NCBI GenBank assembly: GCA_028564705.1
Contig: JAPXFQ010001531.1
Span: forward strand, 248,001 to 312,000
Reading direction: 5' to 3'
DNA: 64,000 nt
Source of the DNA: Apricaphanius iberus
Taxonomy: Eukaryota; Chordata; Actinopteri; Cyprinodontiformes; Aphaniidae
Shown here one piece after another: positions 21,681 through 33,650 of this stretch. The stretch's first letter is position 1, and every line of letters begins with the position of its first letter. Made by a program: the position numbers and the translations under genes. The notes under the pieces were generated by a model. That model was not told the origin of the DNA, made no database searches, and saw only the letters and a list, made by a program, of their open reading frames with translations.

Positions 21681-21770
21681 ATAGCACCGTTTAAGCACCT
21701 GCACGATTTAAAAAAATACTAGTTTGGCACCGGTATCGTATAAAACCTAAACGATACCCATCCCTCATTG
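21681..21770 (-). mobile_element. Fragment of an hAT-like non-autonomous element
   Basis: Contains GCACCGTTTAAGCACCTGCACGAT, CACCGGTATCGTATAAAACC and ATACCCATCCCT, the end of a familiar fish element whose terminus is AGGGATGGGTAT. Only one end is visible. Confidence 0.4.
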
Positions 21771-23370
21771 CCACTGGGATATATCTAAACGTTGCAAGTC
21801 AGTTGGGGACCCAAGCATTATAGCATCCTAACCCTACCAGCATTTTAGGCAGGGTTAATTAGGGATTTTATTTAGGAGCAAATTGTAACTTTGATATGTG
21901 TTTCTACATGTAAAAATGAAGCAACGAATGTTAAGGTGCACGTCTGTCTCTCTCGCACTCTCTCTTTTTCTCTCTCTCTCTCCCCCCTCCTGTCAGTGTC
22001 TGTCAGACGACACAAGTAAGCAATCTTCATTTTTCACATCTGACACCAGGAAACCAGCCGAGCCTCGCATCACATCCTGTTTTAATTGAGACACAATCAA
22101 ATCAATGAGTTTTTATTAATGACTACACCATGGCTTGTAGTTCAGGGACTCACACAGAGACTGTCCTTGCTATAGTCCTCGCTCTTGATTATACATCTCA
22201 TTACTGGTGAAAAAAAATTGAATTTAACCAAATTGTGTGGTGTAGCTTTAGGCGTGAGAGTTCTTTGGTGATGTTTATCAAAAGTGACGTTTGAACGCAG
22301 AAGAGGAAGCCAATCAAGTATATTGAGTGATATGATGATACTCTGCCGTTAACGATTATTATATGCAGAAAATCTATCAGTCACATACAGTATGGGGCAT
22401 ATCCTATGCACTGCAGCTTGAACAGAGTGAGTATTACAGTCTGAGAATGCGGTTAGTGAAAAAAAAAAGCTAAATTAAGTAGACGACTGTCTATTTGAGG
22501 AAAAAAGAGGAAGAATGAACTGATTCATCAATCTCCTTCAGACCTTCACAATATTAGCCTTGACAGGCAGATTTCACCTTGTAATGTTTTGAAACTTCTT
22601 CAAACTTAGTGCATTGCCTAAACAAAAGTATATAAAAATAAACACATGTCTAATATAGTTGTGTTTAGATATCAAAATGTCAAAAAAGAACAAGATATTA
22701 AATCATTACATCATGAAGATAGCTACAAAGATTGGACAAAAAGCGATAAAGAGAATGTTAATACTGTTGTCAGGACAGATGAAGGGGTGTAGCAGTACAT
22801 GTTTGAGTCATAGCAACAGAACTATTATGTTTTTGCTTAGCTTTCAACACAGAACTGGGTGACTGATGTCCTGCCAACTAAGACTGGTATGTTGTTAATT
22901 ATTGTAATTCTGGTGACTATATGTGATGTGAGTATTGTTTTCTTAGGTGTTGATAGATAAATGAGTTTATGACTTTACATTCTGTAAGGCTCAATTATAA
23001 TAGTAATTGATAATTTATATGTAAATGTGCATGCTTATAAAAATTAAAAAATAAACTAAAACTACATAGAGTGGCCAAGCAGGTACCAGTGACTTAGACA
23101 AAAATTGCTTTTTAGATGGGTCTAAAAAAAAAGGTTGAGCCATATATATATATATATATGATTGAAATTAAGGTCATTTTTAAGATCAAATATTGCTTCA
23201 ACAGATATCTGTCTGTGTATGTCAGCAACCAACAGAAACAGTTATGAACAGAAATTGCTTTGAAAAAAGCAACAAGCTAAATAAAACATATCAAAGCTGT
23301 AGCTTAACACAGAAAACTCGTCAACACTCTCACAAAAGCAAGTTCTTTTTAAGTGGCAGTTAGGTCTTAT
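21771..23370. other. No recognised gene
   Basis: Mostly AT-rich DNA. 21940-21990 is CT-rich. 22090-22210 is a balanced unique stretch with TTTTATTAATGAC and could be regulatory. A (TA)n run lies at 23141-23158. No exon seen. Confidence 0.4.
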
Positions 23371-23734
23371 GTAGCTTCACTAATTATTGAGACAATATGC
23401 CGGTTTCCCTATCGCATCAGATCAGCGGCAGTAATAAGCTTTTCACTAGCAAGGACCACGCCACAAATTGAGATTTTTAACAGTTTATTGAAGGCGTGGA
23501 GAATTGAATTGTCTGAGGAGATGCATCGTCGGAGACCCAGGGGAAGACTCATTGTGGGGGTGCAGTCTTGGAGAAATCGTCTTTCCGAGCCTGCTCAGGA
23601 CCCCTCTCAGACAAAGCCTATACGATGTACATGGCGCCGAGAAAGTCCTCTCAAGGCTCTTTATGACAAAAGTCATTGCAATCCAATCAGTTAAAAGTTT
23701 GTAGTAAGGAATCCCAGCAGATTGCTGAATCGTC
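23371..23734. other. Higher-GC unidentified stretch, possibly repeat-derived
   Basis: Several overlapping frames are open (113, 88 and 66 codons) but none resembles a known domain and there is no splice context. It directly abuts an L2-type 3' fragment, so it may be part of a composite repeat. Confidence 0.3.
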
Positions 23735-23890
23735 AACATGGGGATTAGCAATTCCTCAGCAATCCCTCGTACTGAGCAAGGATGTAGCGACAGCGGAGAG
23801 GAAAAACTCCCTTTAACAGGCAGAACCTGGCTCAGAAAAAGCGGTCATCTGCCGCGACCGTCTGGGGGTATGAGAAGACAGAAGAGAGAA
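23735..23890 (-). mobile_element. L2-type LINE 3' region fragment
   Basis: Plus-strand TTCTCAGCAATCCCTC/TCCTCAGCAATCCCTC, ACTGAGCAAG, GCAGCGACAG, GGAAAAACTCCCTTTAACAGG, CAGAACC.GGCTCAG and CATCTGCCGCGACCGTCTG match 2386-2510 of the large L2 copy in the same orientation. Confidence 0.75.
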
Positions 23891-24120
23891 CATGGAGGAT
23901 GCTCGGTCGCCAAATAACAGGGGGCATTCTAGTTGAGCAGGATACCAGACTGGAAGGAGCTTCGTTCTCCAACAGTCCGAGCCCACGACGGAACATCTGC
24001 GGGAACGGCTCGGAACCTGAAAGAGAGGTTAGAAGAGGTGGTACAGGAGTGAACAGGGGCACGGACCGTGGAGGCTGTGTCCGATGGACGCTGCTAAGAA
24101 AAGGGGAAGGGTTGAAGGGG

Positions 24121-24630
24121 CGGGTCGGCAGGTACCCGGAAGAGAAGAAGTGGGTCGGCAGGTACCAGGAAGGGAAAAAGCGGGTCGGCAGGTACCCGGA
24201 AGAGAAAAAGCGGGTCGGCAGGTACCCGGAAGGGAAAAAGCGGGTCGGCAGGTACCCGGAAGAGAAAAAGCGGGTCGGCAGGTACCCGGAGGGGAAGAAG
24301 CGGGTCGGCAGGTACCAGGAAGAGAAGAAGCGGGTAGGCAGGTACCCAGAAGAGAAAAAGCGGGTCGACAGGTACCCGGAAGAGAAAAAGCGGGTCGGCA
24401 GGTACCCAGAAGAGAAAAAGCGGGTCGGCAGGTACCCGGAAGAGAAGAAGCGGGTCGGCAGGTACCCGGAAGAGAAGAAGCGGGTCGGCAGGTACCCGGA
24501 AGAGAAGAAGCGGGTCGGCAGGTACCCGGAAGAGAGTAGCGGGTCGGCAGGTACCCGGAAAAGAGAAAAGCGAGTTGGCAGGTACCTGGAAAAGAAAAGC
24601 GGGTCGGCAGGAACCCGGAACCTAGAGGGA
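24121..24630. repeat. 30-bp minisatellite, about 16.5 units, KpnI site in nearly every unit
   Basis: The unit is CGGGTCGGCAGGTACCCGGA followed by AGAGAAAAAG. Fourteen units occupy 24121-24539 in near-perfect 30-bp register, then units of 31 and 29 bp and a partial one. Variants alternate AGAG/AGGG, AAAAAG/AAGAAG and CCCGGA/CCAGGA. The period is divisible by three, so frames of 265 and 151 codons stay open, but these are repeat translations (10-residue units such as VGRYPEEKKR), not a gene. Purine-rich on the plus strand. Confidence 0.95.
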
Positions 24631-24704
24631 GGGGAAGGGAAACGAACGAGGCAAACGAGGGATGAAGGGCAAGCAGAGTTTATAAGTGTATCATGATGTG
24701 ATTA

Positions 24705-24759
24705 GAAATGTAGAGCAGGTGCGGGGTATGGAGAAATGTAGAGCAGGTGCGGGGTATGG
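24705..24759. repeat. Two-copy 27-bp direct repeat
   Basis: A 27-bp sequence starting GAAATGTAGAGCAGGTGCGG occurs at 24705-24731 and 24733-24759. Confidence 0.85.
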
Positions 24760-25127
24760 GATGAATTGGATTAGGGCTAAATAGGATGTACGAAGCGGAT
24801 CTGAAACGTGGTCCCGCTCCCGAACCTAAGTCAACATGTTGACTCTATGTTGTGAAACTCTACAAAATCTAAACATAACAATATGGCCACTGTGAGATAC
24901 CTGATGCTTTGAATCATTAATTGAATCCATGAAAGGATCATATTATGGCATCTCACCCTGTAGATCGTGATAGTTTTAGAAGCTGTTGATTATATTGCCT
25001 CATCAAGCAATTTTCACTAACAGAAAGTTGCACCAAAGTTAGACCGCTGGAAATAAGCACCATAGAAAAATAGATGGATAGACGAGGTCTTGGTAAAATG
25101 AAAATGTCACCTTTGATTTTTATTCAG

Positions 25128-25177
<50 letters not shown>
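25128..25177. repeat. (TCTA)n microsatellite
   Basis: About twelve tandem TCTA units directly before the SINE at 25178. Confidence 0.95.
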
Positions 25178-25386
25178 GGGTGACTGTGCCTCACTTCTTA
25201 GAGTAGTTGGCACTGAGTGTTGTAGGTTTTATTCCAGCTTCCGCCTGTCACATGTCACTATGGGAAGGCACTTAACCCCAAGTTGCCTACTGATCTGCGT
25301 GTCCGTGTATGAATGTGTGCGTGTTTGTGAATGCGAATAGGTGAATAAGGCTAGAAAAACACTATATTAGTTCAGTCCATTTAACC
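25178..25386 (+). mobile_element. tRNA-derived SINE with L2-type tail
   Basis: The head has a decayed B box (GTAGGTTTTATTCC at about 25222-25235). The body has ATGGGAAGGCACTTAACCCC, AAGTTGCCTACTGATCTGCG and GTGTCCGTGTATGAATGTGTG, and the tail AGAAAAACACTATATTAGTT.CAGTCCATTT is a decayed GCGCTATATAAGT..CCATTTACC end. Same group as the copies at 18466 and 40475, opposite strand. Confidence 0.75.
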
Positions 25387-25389
25387 TTC

Positions 25390-27690
25390 TATTTATTTTA
25401 AGTAAACTATTTACCAATGTTACCTGAACCTGGGAACAATGGATCATTAGTTTTTACCATCTGAAAAAAATAAATAATTTTTGACATAAGTATGACAAAG
25501 ATTAAAACATTAATACTGTATTACTAGAACTAGTATTATTAGTATTATCATTATTACTATGACTAGAAATAGCAATTTTAATGTTACCATACATAAAAAT
25601 GATTAAAACATCGTTAAAAAAGGAAGTGAGCTCATTAAATGTCACTTTTTTTCAAACATAAATCCAAATGTCAACTAACTTCATATCAAGGGTACATTTA
25701 ATCTAATAAAAATAAAAAGGCACAAAGTCAAAAGTCAAAAATGAGCAAGGTCTTACACATCAAAACTAGATGTGACATGTTGACTGGCTGACATGGAGAT
25801 GAAGATGAGATTCAATTTGGTTTTGCTTGAGAGAGACATTAGACTAATGCAGGCAGGCAGGGCTTATGCAAGCATGTCAAACAGTAGGGCTGCTAACATC
25901 TCTCTGCTCCTCACTGCAAGTGGCACATCAATTTGACAAACGTGTCTACACACGCACGCGCACATACAAAAAGAAATACTCCTAATCCAGGTAAGAATTG
26001 CATGTTTAATGGGCTGAAGCAGGCAGTTACTTAAAACCTACACAGATCCAAACACCTGGAGCTATGTACTGTCTGCAGTAACTGTGTTTTTATCCTGCTG
26101 CTTACTTGTTTATATCAGCCCGTGCTGTCTAATCTGACAGACCATAACAGAGCTGAAGACTGCCTTGTGTACTAATAGGTACGTGGATCTGAACATTTCA
26201 GCTGTTAAATAAGTCAATTACCGTAAATCACTTATAAAGAATATATTTTTGGGTTGAGACAGATCCAACTCGCTTTTGGAATCACATTTAATCTGTCAAT
26301 ATTTAGCACAAATTTTTGTAGAATTTACAGTAATAATAACCTTCAAATGAAACTTCATCCAGACAAGCATCAATAAGTTTAAACAAACAATAGGTAGGCC
26401 AACTTAACTACAGAATGTTTTTTTCTTCAATTGTTTTGGATTTTTTGATTCTATCTGCTATGGAGCATATAGTATTTGAAATGTAAGAAATCTACCATGA
26501 GACTTTGGCACTGAATATTACTTTTAACAGTCAAGAAAATAACATGAACATGAAATATAAAATACTCAGGGATACAGCTGTTACAGTTGGTGATGCTAAC
26601 TATGCTAAGAAGACTTATAGCTATCGAAAATAATTAACACAGTGTAAAAAAGTAACATAATATATTATTGTCTTTGTTTCAAAAAGAATACTAATGTACT
26701 GTTTTATTGGACTTATTAGTAATGCCTTTTTTACTTACTTGCATACAAACACACATATTGTTACATTACACTGTTTTACAAATGTTTTACACCCCCCCCA
26801 CCCCCCCACCCCAAAAAAAAACAACAACAACAGAGAGCTGACAACATAGTCTTAATAAAGCTAGTCTAAGTCTCATGTTGAGCCAGACCCCTTTTCTCCC
26901 CCAACAGTCCAGTTGAGTTCTAGTAGCTCTATATGCGAGTTGTGGTAGTTTGTGATCCTGTAGAGGAACTTCAATGAAAATTTCCGATCCAATAACCTTG
27001 AAATGTTACAATAGTGTTCAATCTCTAAACTTGGGTAAAAAAATTTGGAATTTTTTTTTTTTTTAAGTAGAGATGTTGCAAAATTATAAAACTAAATATG
27101 AACACAGCATCACTAAAATATGACTTCTTTCAGCTAGGTAAAAAAATGCATGAGTAAAACATTGACACAAAAAATAAATTTAATAAAAAAATTCAACTAT
27201 GAATAATGCAATAAGAAAATAAAATCTGTGAACATAAAATACTATAAGATGAGTACAAAGACTCAGCATGTAAGATAAGTATCTTGGTGTTCAACATATG
27301 TTGAATATCTGTATGATAATTATATATTCTTATGGCAGCGAGTATCACCACCCTGAACCTAGTATTGCATGTCACCAAACGTTTTTTGGGATCATTTTTT
27401 AATTCCATAAAATAAACTAAATATAATTTCAAACCATTTAAAGGGATTTCAAAACTGCATTTTTTGTTTTCTTTGAAAATAACCAATACCCATGCTAAAA
27501 TTTTAGAACTCTAATACATTAACAAAAGTTACTGTATCATCTCAGATAATGTTTTTCTGCATTTTAAAAGAAACTTAAAGAGACTCTGATTTTTTATCCC
27601 AAACCAAACCTCTCTATTATTTTACTCTAAATTACTTCTAAATGAAACCACACGTCAGATCATATGTTTCAGTTATTTTTTTCTTCTGAG
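25390..27690. other. No recognised gene
   Basis: AT-rich presumed intron. 25920-26200 is less AT-rich and repeat-free. A C-run followed by an A-run lies at 26792-26822. No exon or mobile element recognised. Confidence 0.4.
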
Positions 27691-27960
27691 AGCGGACCGA
27701 GCAGTGCCAAACGACAATCTGAGTGTTTCTGCTCACTTTCACACACTATGAAATATTCACAGCTGAACCCATGTCCTCTAAATTATTTATGAGCTCAGTT
27801 GATCTCTGAATCATTCACACAAAGCAACAGCAGGAGGTGCTCTGTCAAAATAATACACAGACACACAATCAGAGAGGCACAATCATATTTGCATGCATGC
27901 TTTTCACAGTTGGGTGAAAGCAGCATAACAATAGACAGCTTTGGAATGCTGAATTCATTA
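27690..27960. promoter_or_regulatory. Candidate regulatory element with POU octamer and SOX-type site
   Basis: A balanced, non-repetitive stretch in AT-rich surroundings. A perfect octamer ATTTGCAT lies at 27887-27894 and AACAATAG at 27927-27934. No coding signal. The inference rests on motifs and composition only. Confidence 0.25.
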
Positions 27961-28241
27961 AATGTACTAAATCTTGCCTTTATTTGGAAATTTGGCGGTA
28001 GGTTTTAAAATTCTATTGGTGGTTCGTATCAAAATTAATTGGTGATTTTAAATAGTAATTTATTATGAACTGAATATATAAAATTGATATCAACATCACA
28101 TCCACTTAGCATATCTATTTTAGATATTAAGTGATGCTTCAAAAAGTGCTCAACAAGTTATTAAATAAAAGAAACCTATGAGCAGTCAGAGTAAGAATTT
28201 GCAGGTGCCTGATCCTAACTGCTCATACAGTGAGCATGGGC

Positions 28242-28810
28242 TGTTAACGAGGTATAACAAGTTTTGTGTTAGGAGTATGGGGTGTTTGTTTTTGTCTCTG
28301 TGTGTCTTCCTGTGTCTTTTTCTCCACCCTGCTAGATGAGTCCACCAGAGGCTGAGTGTGAGTTGAGGACCTGTTCATCAAGCGGGGAGCCGGAGCCTTC
28401 TCTCCGCATCCTGAACAGCTGCAGCTCATTGAGGTTCATCACAGGCTGGATCTAAGGTGGTTGTCAGCTCTCCCTTGCCTGATGGTCAAACCATTTTGGT
28501 AAACCTTAAGTCCTCCATGTAATTTTCTAAAGCTCTTTGTTTGCAGTATCTTGTGAGTCAAACCTGTTAATTTTGTTGGTGCTCATTTCAAGTCTTGGTT
28601 CACCTTCTTCATCTGACTGCCTTCAAGCTTCAAGTTCACCTATGATCCATGCTCCATACTTCCATGCTGTGCCTGGCCACCTATCTCTTCATCTCTTGGA
28701 ACTCAGCAGGAGGCTCCCAAAGACATTCCGACTCCTTACTCTCCCTCCCTGGTTTTCCATCTCCCATGAACCAAGTAAGTCTTACCTGAGCAAATTTAAG
28801 CAGTTAATCC
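28242..28810 (+). mobile_element. Probable LTR (Ty3/Gypsy type), 5' part, split by Rex3
   Basis: Starts TGTTAACG and has the C/T-rich character of fish Gypsy LTRs (CTGCCTTCAAGCTTCAAG, CCTGGCCACCTATCTCTTC). The remainder resumes after the Rex3 insertion and ends TAACA at 31131-31135. The 5-bp flanks do not match, so the limits are tentative. Confidence 0.4.
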
Positions 28811-30963
28811 CACTCCAAGCCCCCTCCCTGGGCTGCCACCTTACCGCGGTGGAGGGGTTTGAGTGTTCTAACGATCCTAGGAGCTATGTTGTCTGGGGCT
28901 TTATAACCCTGGTAGGGTCACCCATGGCAAACTGGTCCTAGGTGAGGGATCAGACATAGCGCAGCCCGAAGACCCCTATGATGAGTAATACTATTGGAGT
29001 CAGTGTTCCCTAGCCCGGATGTGGGTCACCGGGGCCCGACTCTGGAGCCAGGCCTGAAGGTGGGGCCCGTTGGCGAGCTCCTGGTGGTCGGGCCGGGCCT
29101 GGTGGCCGGGCCACGTTGCCTCTTTCGGGTTTAGCCCGAAGAGGCAACGTGGGCCCCCCTTCCCATGAGCTCACCACCTGTGGGAGGGACCATAGGGGTC
29201 GGGTGCAGTGCAAGATGGGCGGTGGCCGAATCGGACCTTGCCGGTCCGATCCTTGGCTGCAGCAGCTGGCTCTTGGGACGTGGAACGTCACCTCTCTGGT
29301 GGGGAAGGAGCCGGAGCTGGTGTGCGAGGTTGAGAGGTTCCGACTGGACATCGTCGGCCTTGCCTCGATGCATGGGTCTGGCTCTGGAACCCGTCTCCTC
29401 GAGAGGGGTTGGACTCTCTTCCACTCTGGAGTTGCTCCCTGTGAGAGGCGCCGAGCTGGGATGGGCATAGTTGTTGCCCCCCATCTCGGCGCCTGTACGT
29501 TGGGGTTTACCCCGGTGAATGAGAGGGTAGCCTCCCTCCACCTACGGGTGGGGGGACGGGTTCTGACTATTGTTTGTGCTTATGCACCAAGCAGTAGATA
29601 AGATTACCCACCCTTCTTGGAGTCCTTGGAGGGGATGCTGGAGAGTGCTCCTTCTGGAGACTCCCTCATTCTGCTGGGGGACTTCAACGCTCACGTAGGC
29701 AATGACAGTGAGACCTGGAGAGGCGTAGTTGGGCGGTATGGTCCCCCGATCTGAACCCGGGTTTTGATGTTGGACTTCTGTGCTCGTGTGTTCAAGCATA
29801 AGGGTGTTCATGTGTGCACTTGGCACCAAGACACCCTAGGCGCGGCTAGATGACCGACCTGGTTGTCGTTTCATCTGACCTGCGGCCGCATGTTTTGGAC
29901 ACTCAGGTGAAGAGAGGGGTGGAGCTATCCACCGACCACTACCTGGTGGTGAGTTGGCTCCGGTAGTGGGGGAGGATGCCGGACAGACCTGGCAGGCCCA
30001 AACGTGTTGTGAGGGTCTGCTGGGAACGTCTGGCGGAGTCTCCTGTCAGAAGGGGTTTCAACTCTCACCTCCGGCAGAACTTCAAACACGTCCCGGGTGA
30101 GGCGGGGGACATTGAGTCCGAATGGGCCACGTTCCGTGCCTCCATTGTCGAAGCGGCTGACTGTAGTTGTGGCCGCAAGGTAGTTGGTGCCTGTCAGGGC
30201 GGCAACCCTCGAACCCCCTGGTGGGGGCGTGGGAGGAGTTTGGAGAGACCATGGAGAACGACTTCTGTATGGCTTTGAAGCGATTATGGTCCACCATCCG
30301 GCGTCTCGGGAGTGGAAGCGGTCTGCCACCAACACCGTTTACAGTGGGGGCGGTGTGCCGCTGACCTCAATGCGGGACGTTTACGGTCGGTGGATGGAAT
30401 ACTTTGAAGACCTCCTCAATCCCACCGACACTCCTTACTGTTTGTAAGCCGAGTCTGGGGACCTGCTGAAGTCACCGAGGTTGTTAAAAAGCTCCTCGGT
30501 GCAAGGCTCCGGGGGTGGATGAGACTCGGCCGGAGTTCCTCAAGGCTCTGGATGTTGTAGGGCTGTGTTGGTTGACGCGGCTCTGCAATATTGCGTGGAG
30601 ATCGGGGGCAGCTCCCTTGGATTGGCAGACCAGGGTGGTGGTCCCCCTCTTTAAAAAGGGGGACCACAGAGTGTGATCCAACTACAGGGAGATCACACTT
30701 CTGAGCCTTTCTTATAAGGTCTATTCGGGGGTTCTGGAGAGGACGGTCCGACGGATAGTCGAACCTCGGGTTCAGGAGGAACAATGTGGTTTTCGGATTA
30801 TGTCTCCCAGCTGGACTGGGAACGCCTCTGGATTCCTCCCGAGGAGCTGGCCCAAGTGGCCGGGGAGAGGGAAGTCTGGGTTTCTTTGCTTAGGCTACTG
30901 CCCCCGCGACCCGACCCCGGATAAGCGGAAGCTGATGGATGCATGGATGTATCACACTCCAAG
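28811..30963 (+). mobile_element. Rex3 (RTE-clade LINE), internally deleted, 9-bp TSD
   Basis: Target duplications CACTCCAAG at 28811-28819 and 30955-30963 enclose a 2135-bp element that starts CCCCCTCCCTGGGCTGCC and ends GGATAAGCGGAAGCTGATGG..ATGGATG, the Rex3-type 3' end. It contains the conserved leader (CTAGGAGCTATGTTGTCTGG), the endonuclease region (CTTGGGACGTGGAACGTCAC; GGGGACTTCAACGCTCACGT) and the start of the RT (TTGGCAGACCAGGGTGGTGG). Segments are missing near 29750, near 30225 and, largest, near 30800, where the whole RT palm is lost. Non-autonomous as it stands. Confidence 0.9.
29250..30800 (+). pseudogene. Rex3 endonuclease-RT ORF remnant
   Basis: Frames read LALGTWNVTSLVGKEPELVC and a downstream [13 protein letters not shown] endonuclease motif, but are broken by frameshifts, a stop after APSSR near 29600, and several deletions. 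The RT is represented only by its N-terminal part up to EEQCGFR. The catalytic F/YADD region is absent because of the deletion near 30800. The family's normal protein is about 1000 residues. Confidence 0.8.
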
Positions 30964-31135
30964 GTCTTGTTTCACCTCTGTACTTCTCTTTCTGCAGTTC
31001 ATCTCATCTCCATTTCCCTATGCTGTGTTCCCAGCTCCCACGACCTTTATCATCTTCACACTATCATTGCTTCAATACAATTATTTTTACAACTGGTTGC
31101 CCTAGTGGTGTTCTGGATGTGGGTGTTGGGTAACA
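30964..31135 (+). mobile_element. Probable LTR, 3' part after the Rex3 insertion
   Basis: Continues the C/T-rich LTR-like sequence, with TCAATACAATTATTTTTACAACTGGTTGCC.. and GTGTTCTGGATGTGGGTGTTGGGTAACA, as in the U5 end of fish Gypsy LTRs. Ends TAACA, complementary to the TGTTA start at 28242. Confidence 0.4.
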
Positions 31136-31139
31136 GCCA

Positions 31140-32640
31140 GCCATCATGAGGCGCTAATCTACATTCTAGCTCCACAGGAAGTGGAGAAGAAGAGAGTTTA
31201 TATAAGCCCCTCCCCAAGCGGAAGTTCATCCTTCATCCACTCAGAGCCATGGCCAAGCTCTGATTGGGAAGGCCCACATCAAAGAACCTACATCCCGAGG
31301 GGAGGAGAAACATCTGAGTTCGAGGAGGAACTCATTCAAGCAACACCAATGGACGACCAATCAGGTCACATAAACAAACCCTGTTGTTCTGCCTGAACCC
31401 TGCAGACCATTCCAGAATCTTCCTGTGGCCGCGAGAGAAACGCAAGCCAGAATTGCATGCCTGAACCGGCTGGAGGCCCTTTGTGCCAGAGTCGAAAATA
31501 ATTGCCATGCTGGAAAGCTGCCAAAGGTAACTGTTTCCAGTGCAAGATAGTTGGAGCTGATTGCCGCCTGGTCAAATCAGAAGACGGGCCACCGGCATCT
31601 CCAGTGGCCAGCCGCCATGTAGCTGAGCTCAGAGAGGCGGTAAACTACGCCTAGGCCAGACGTTCCCGGTGCTACTAGCCTGCTAATTAGCTTTCCAACC
31701 CCCTTGTTAGCCTGCCGGCTAACACCCATCCAGCTTCCCCTTCACCACGGAGAAAACTGGAAAACTTTAATCGTTCTATATGGTCTGTTTGGAGAGAGAG
31801 AAATTAGTTTAGGATCAATTATTTTAAAGGAATGTGATTTATATTTGTTAACTAAGTTTTCATCTGCTTTTTGGGTATTACAGGCCCCTTGGCCTAAAAC
31901 TTTAATCTGTGTTTTTAAAAGACTTTACTGTTTTAAATCTGTTTAAATTTGAGGTACTCAATAAAACAGGAGTTTTCCTTTCTTTGGTGAATTTCTAATA
32001 AAAGTATTTGAGCCACTTCAAACACCCCGTGTGTGTTACAAAGAGCTAAAGCTAAACAAGCCCATGTGTTGGTGTAGGCCTAAACAAAAATAGCTATTAA
32101 CGGTTCAAACAGAACTCGGTTTAAAAATACATTGTTTAGGTATAGAAACTAATCTTATTAGCCATGTTTGAAACTCCTTTTCCATCAAAATACTGGAAGT
32201 AGATTGTTTACTGTGGTGATCAATCCATGAATTAAGTAATTCTCCAAAGGTTAATTACTCTTAACCAGATAATTTTTAAACAAACTTTTTCATTTTAATT
32301 TAATTTCTTTATCCAAAGAATGTTTTGATTTTCCTTACATTGTTTTATTGGTTTACACATAAATCAATGGTGCTAATTAGTTAAACGAATTACAATTGGT
32401 AATCTAATTTAGCTTTCATTCTTAAAGCGTCCAGATTCCTCCAAGCATAAATCAGAATTCATGTTTTCTATTTTCATTGCATATTTATCCATTCATGTTC
32501 TTTTACTTTTAGTAATTAATTTAGTTTGAACAGTAGTGTGTTGGCTTATTTGGTTTGAGTGATTGAATTATTATTTTCCATCTTTTGTGAATAAACTCTT
32601 GTATTTTGTAAAGTAACTGTTGTCATTCTTGTTCAACACA
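31140..32640 (+). mobile_element. Unidentified retroelement or LTR-like sequence
   Basis: It has a TATA-like GTTTATATAAGCCCC at about 31197-31211 and ends with GTGAATAAACTCTTGTATTTTG followed by TTGTTCAACA near 32638. The 3' part (32505-32620) recurs at the very start of the window, which shows it is a dispersed repeat. Start and class are uncertain. Confidence 0.4.
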
Positions 32641-32869
32641 CATGGCAAGGTTTATGGTCAACATACGGTAAATATTTCACTCCTTCAGATTATGAGACTG
32701 ATATAGAAATTTGGCTATTAAATAGTTCCTGAAAACAGGTGGTGCCCTAAATAATAATACTTTTTCATTAACTGTCAATCTTGACTGCCATAAGCAGTCT
32801 CTTAACTATCATGGCCAAACAGCTGTATTTTCCTCTTAAATCCACAACATGGGTTCATAAAAACATGAC

Positions 32870-33650
32870 AGTTTGGAGATGTCACAGTTTTACAACCACA
32901 AAAAAAAAAACACACACCTTGGAACAACTATCCAAATTCAATATTTATGCAGAAAAGGGCAAGGCAATTTTTATTTATCAAATTTTAATTGAAATTGTGA
33001 AACTGAAAAGCTTAATCGCAATAATCGTGTGGTGTGTTTTAATCGTTATGCAAACTGACCAATCCAGTTGAAGTACTACCTTGTTGTTAAACTACAGTAA
33101 ATGGCCAATCCAGTTGCTGAAAAAAATTGTGGTACTTAAAGGCAAGAGGCCCATGCTGGTAGGTCAAAGTGTGGTGGCAAAAGTGTTACAGCTGATGAAA
33201 AATTTGGTAAATTTGGGAACAACAGGGAAAATGATAAAGATGACCAAACAGAAGATGGCCACAGAAGAGAACACGGCAATGACATTGTGAAAAGAATTGA
33301 CATCATGAAGTCAGTAGTTTGGATATTTCATAGAGTACAGCAGCATGACTAAACGAATCTGCAGAATCTGCCAGTGGACCGTTTCAATAAAGCTAGGTAG
33401 TACAACCAGTCTATTTAATCACCTGATGTCCTTCTGGGTACAAAGAGATGCACACAGTTTTGAATTGATGTGATGTTGCTGGCAATACAACAGTAGCAGG
33501 ATACACATTTTGTAGGTGACATTAATAGTGAAGGTTATATTTAATTATTTCCATTATTATTTTGATAAGACAATAATTGAATAATATTTTTTAGATTGTT
33601 CAGTATAGTGAAAATAATCTTGATTATTTTAATTTCATAATTGCCCAGTC
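32870..33650 (+). pseudogene. Decayed hAT-like transposase N terminus with BED zinc finger
   Basis: Across frameshifts, 33140-33480 reads an acidic/lysine-rich start, then SVVWIFHRVQQHD, and in a shifted frame TKRICRICQWTVSI and STTSLFNHL. This is the order of a BED finger (aromatic W.F, C-x2-C, NLxxH). One frameshift lies at about 33350. Flanking text (TAATCGCAATAATCG; GATTATTTTAATTTCATAAT, TGCCCAG) also looks like hAT termini. No catalytic region. Confidence 0.5.

Noticed and set aside
23899..24696. Long frames of 265 and 151 codons across the minisatellite
   Set aside because: Open only because the repeat unit is 30 bp; the protein would be pure 10-residue repeats with no start, domain or splice context.
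29010..30335. Minus-strand 95-152 codon frames over Rex3
   Set aside because: Antisense shadows of the GC-rich Rex3 sequence.
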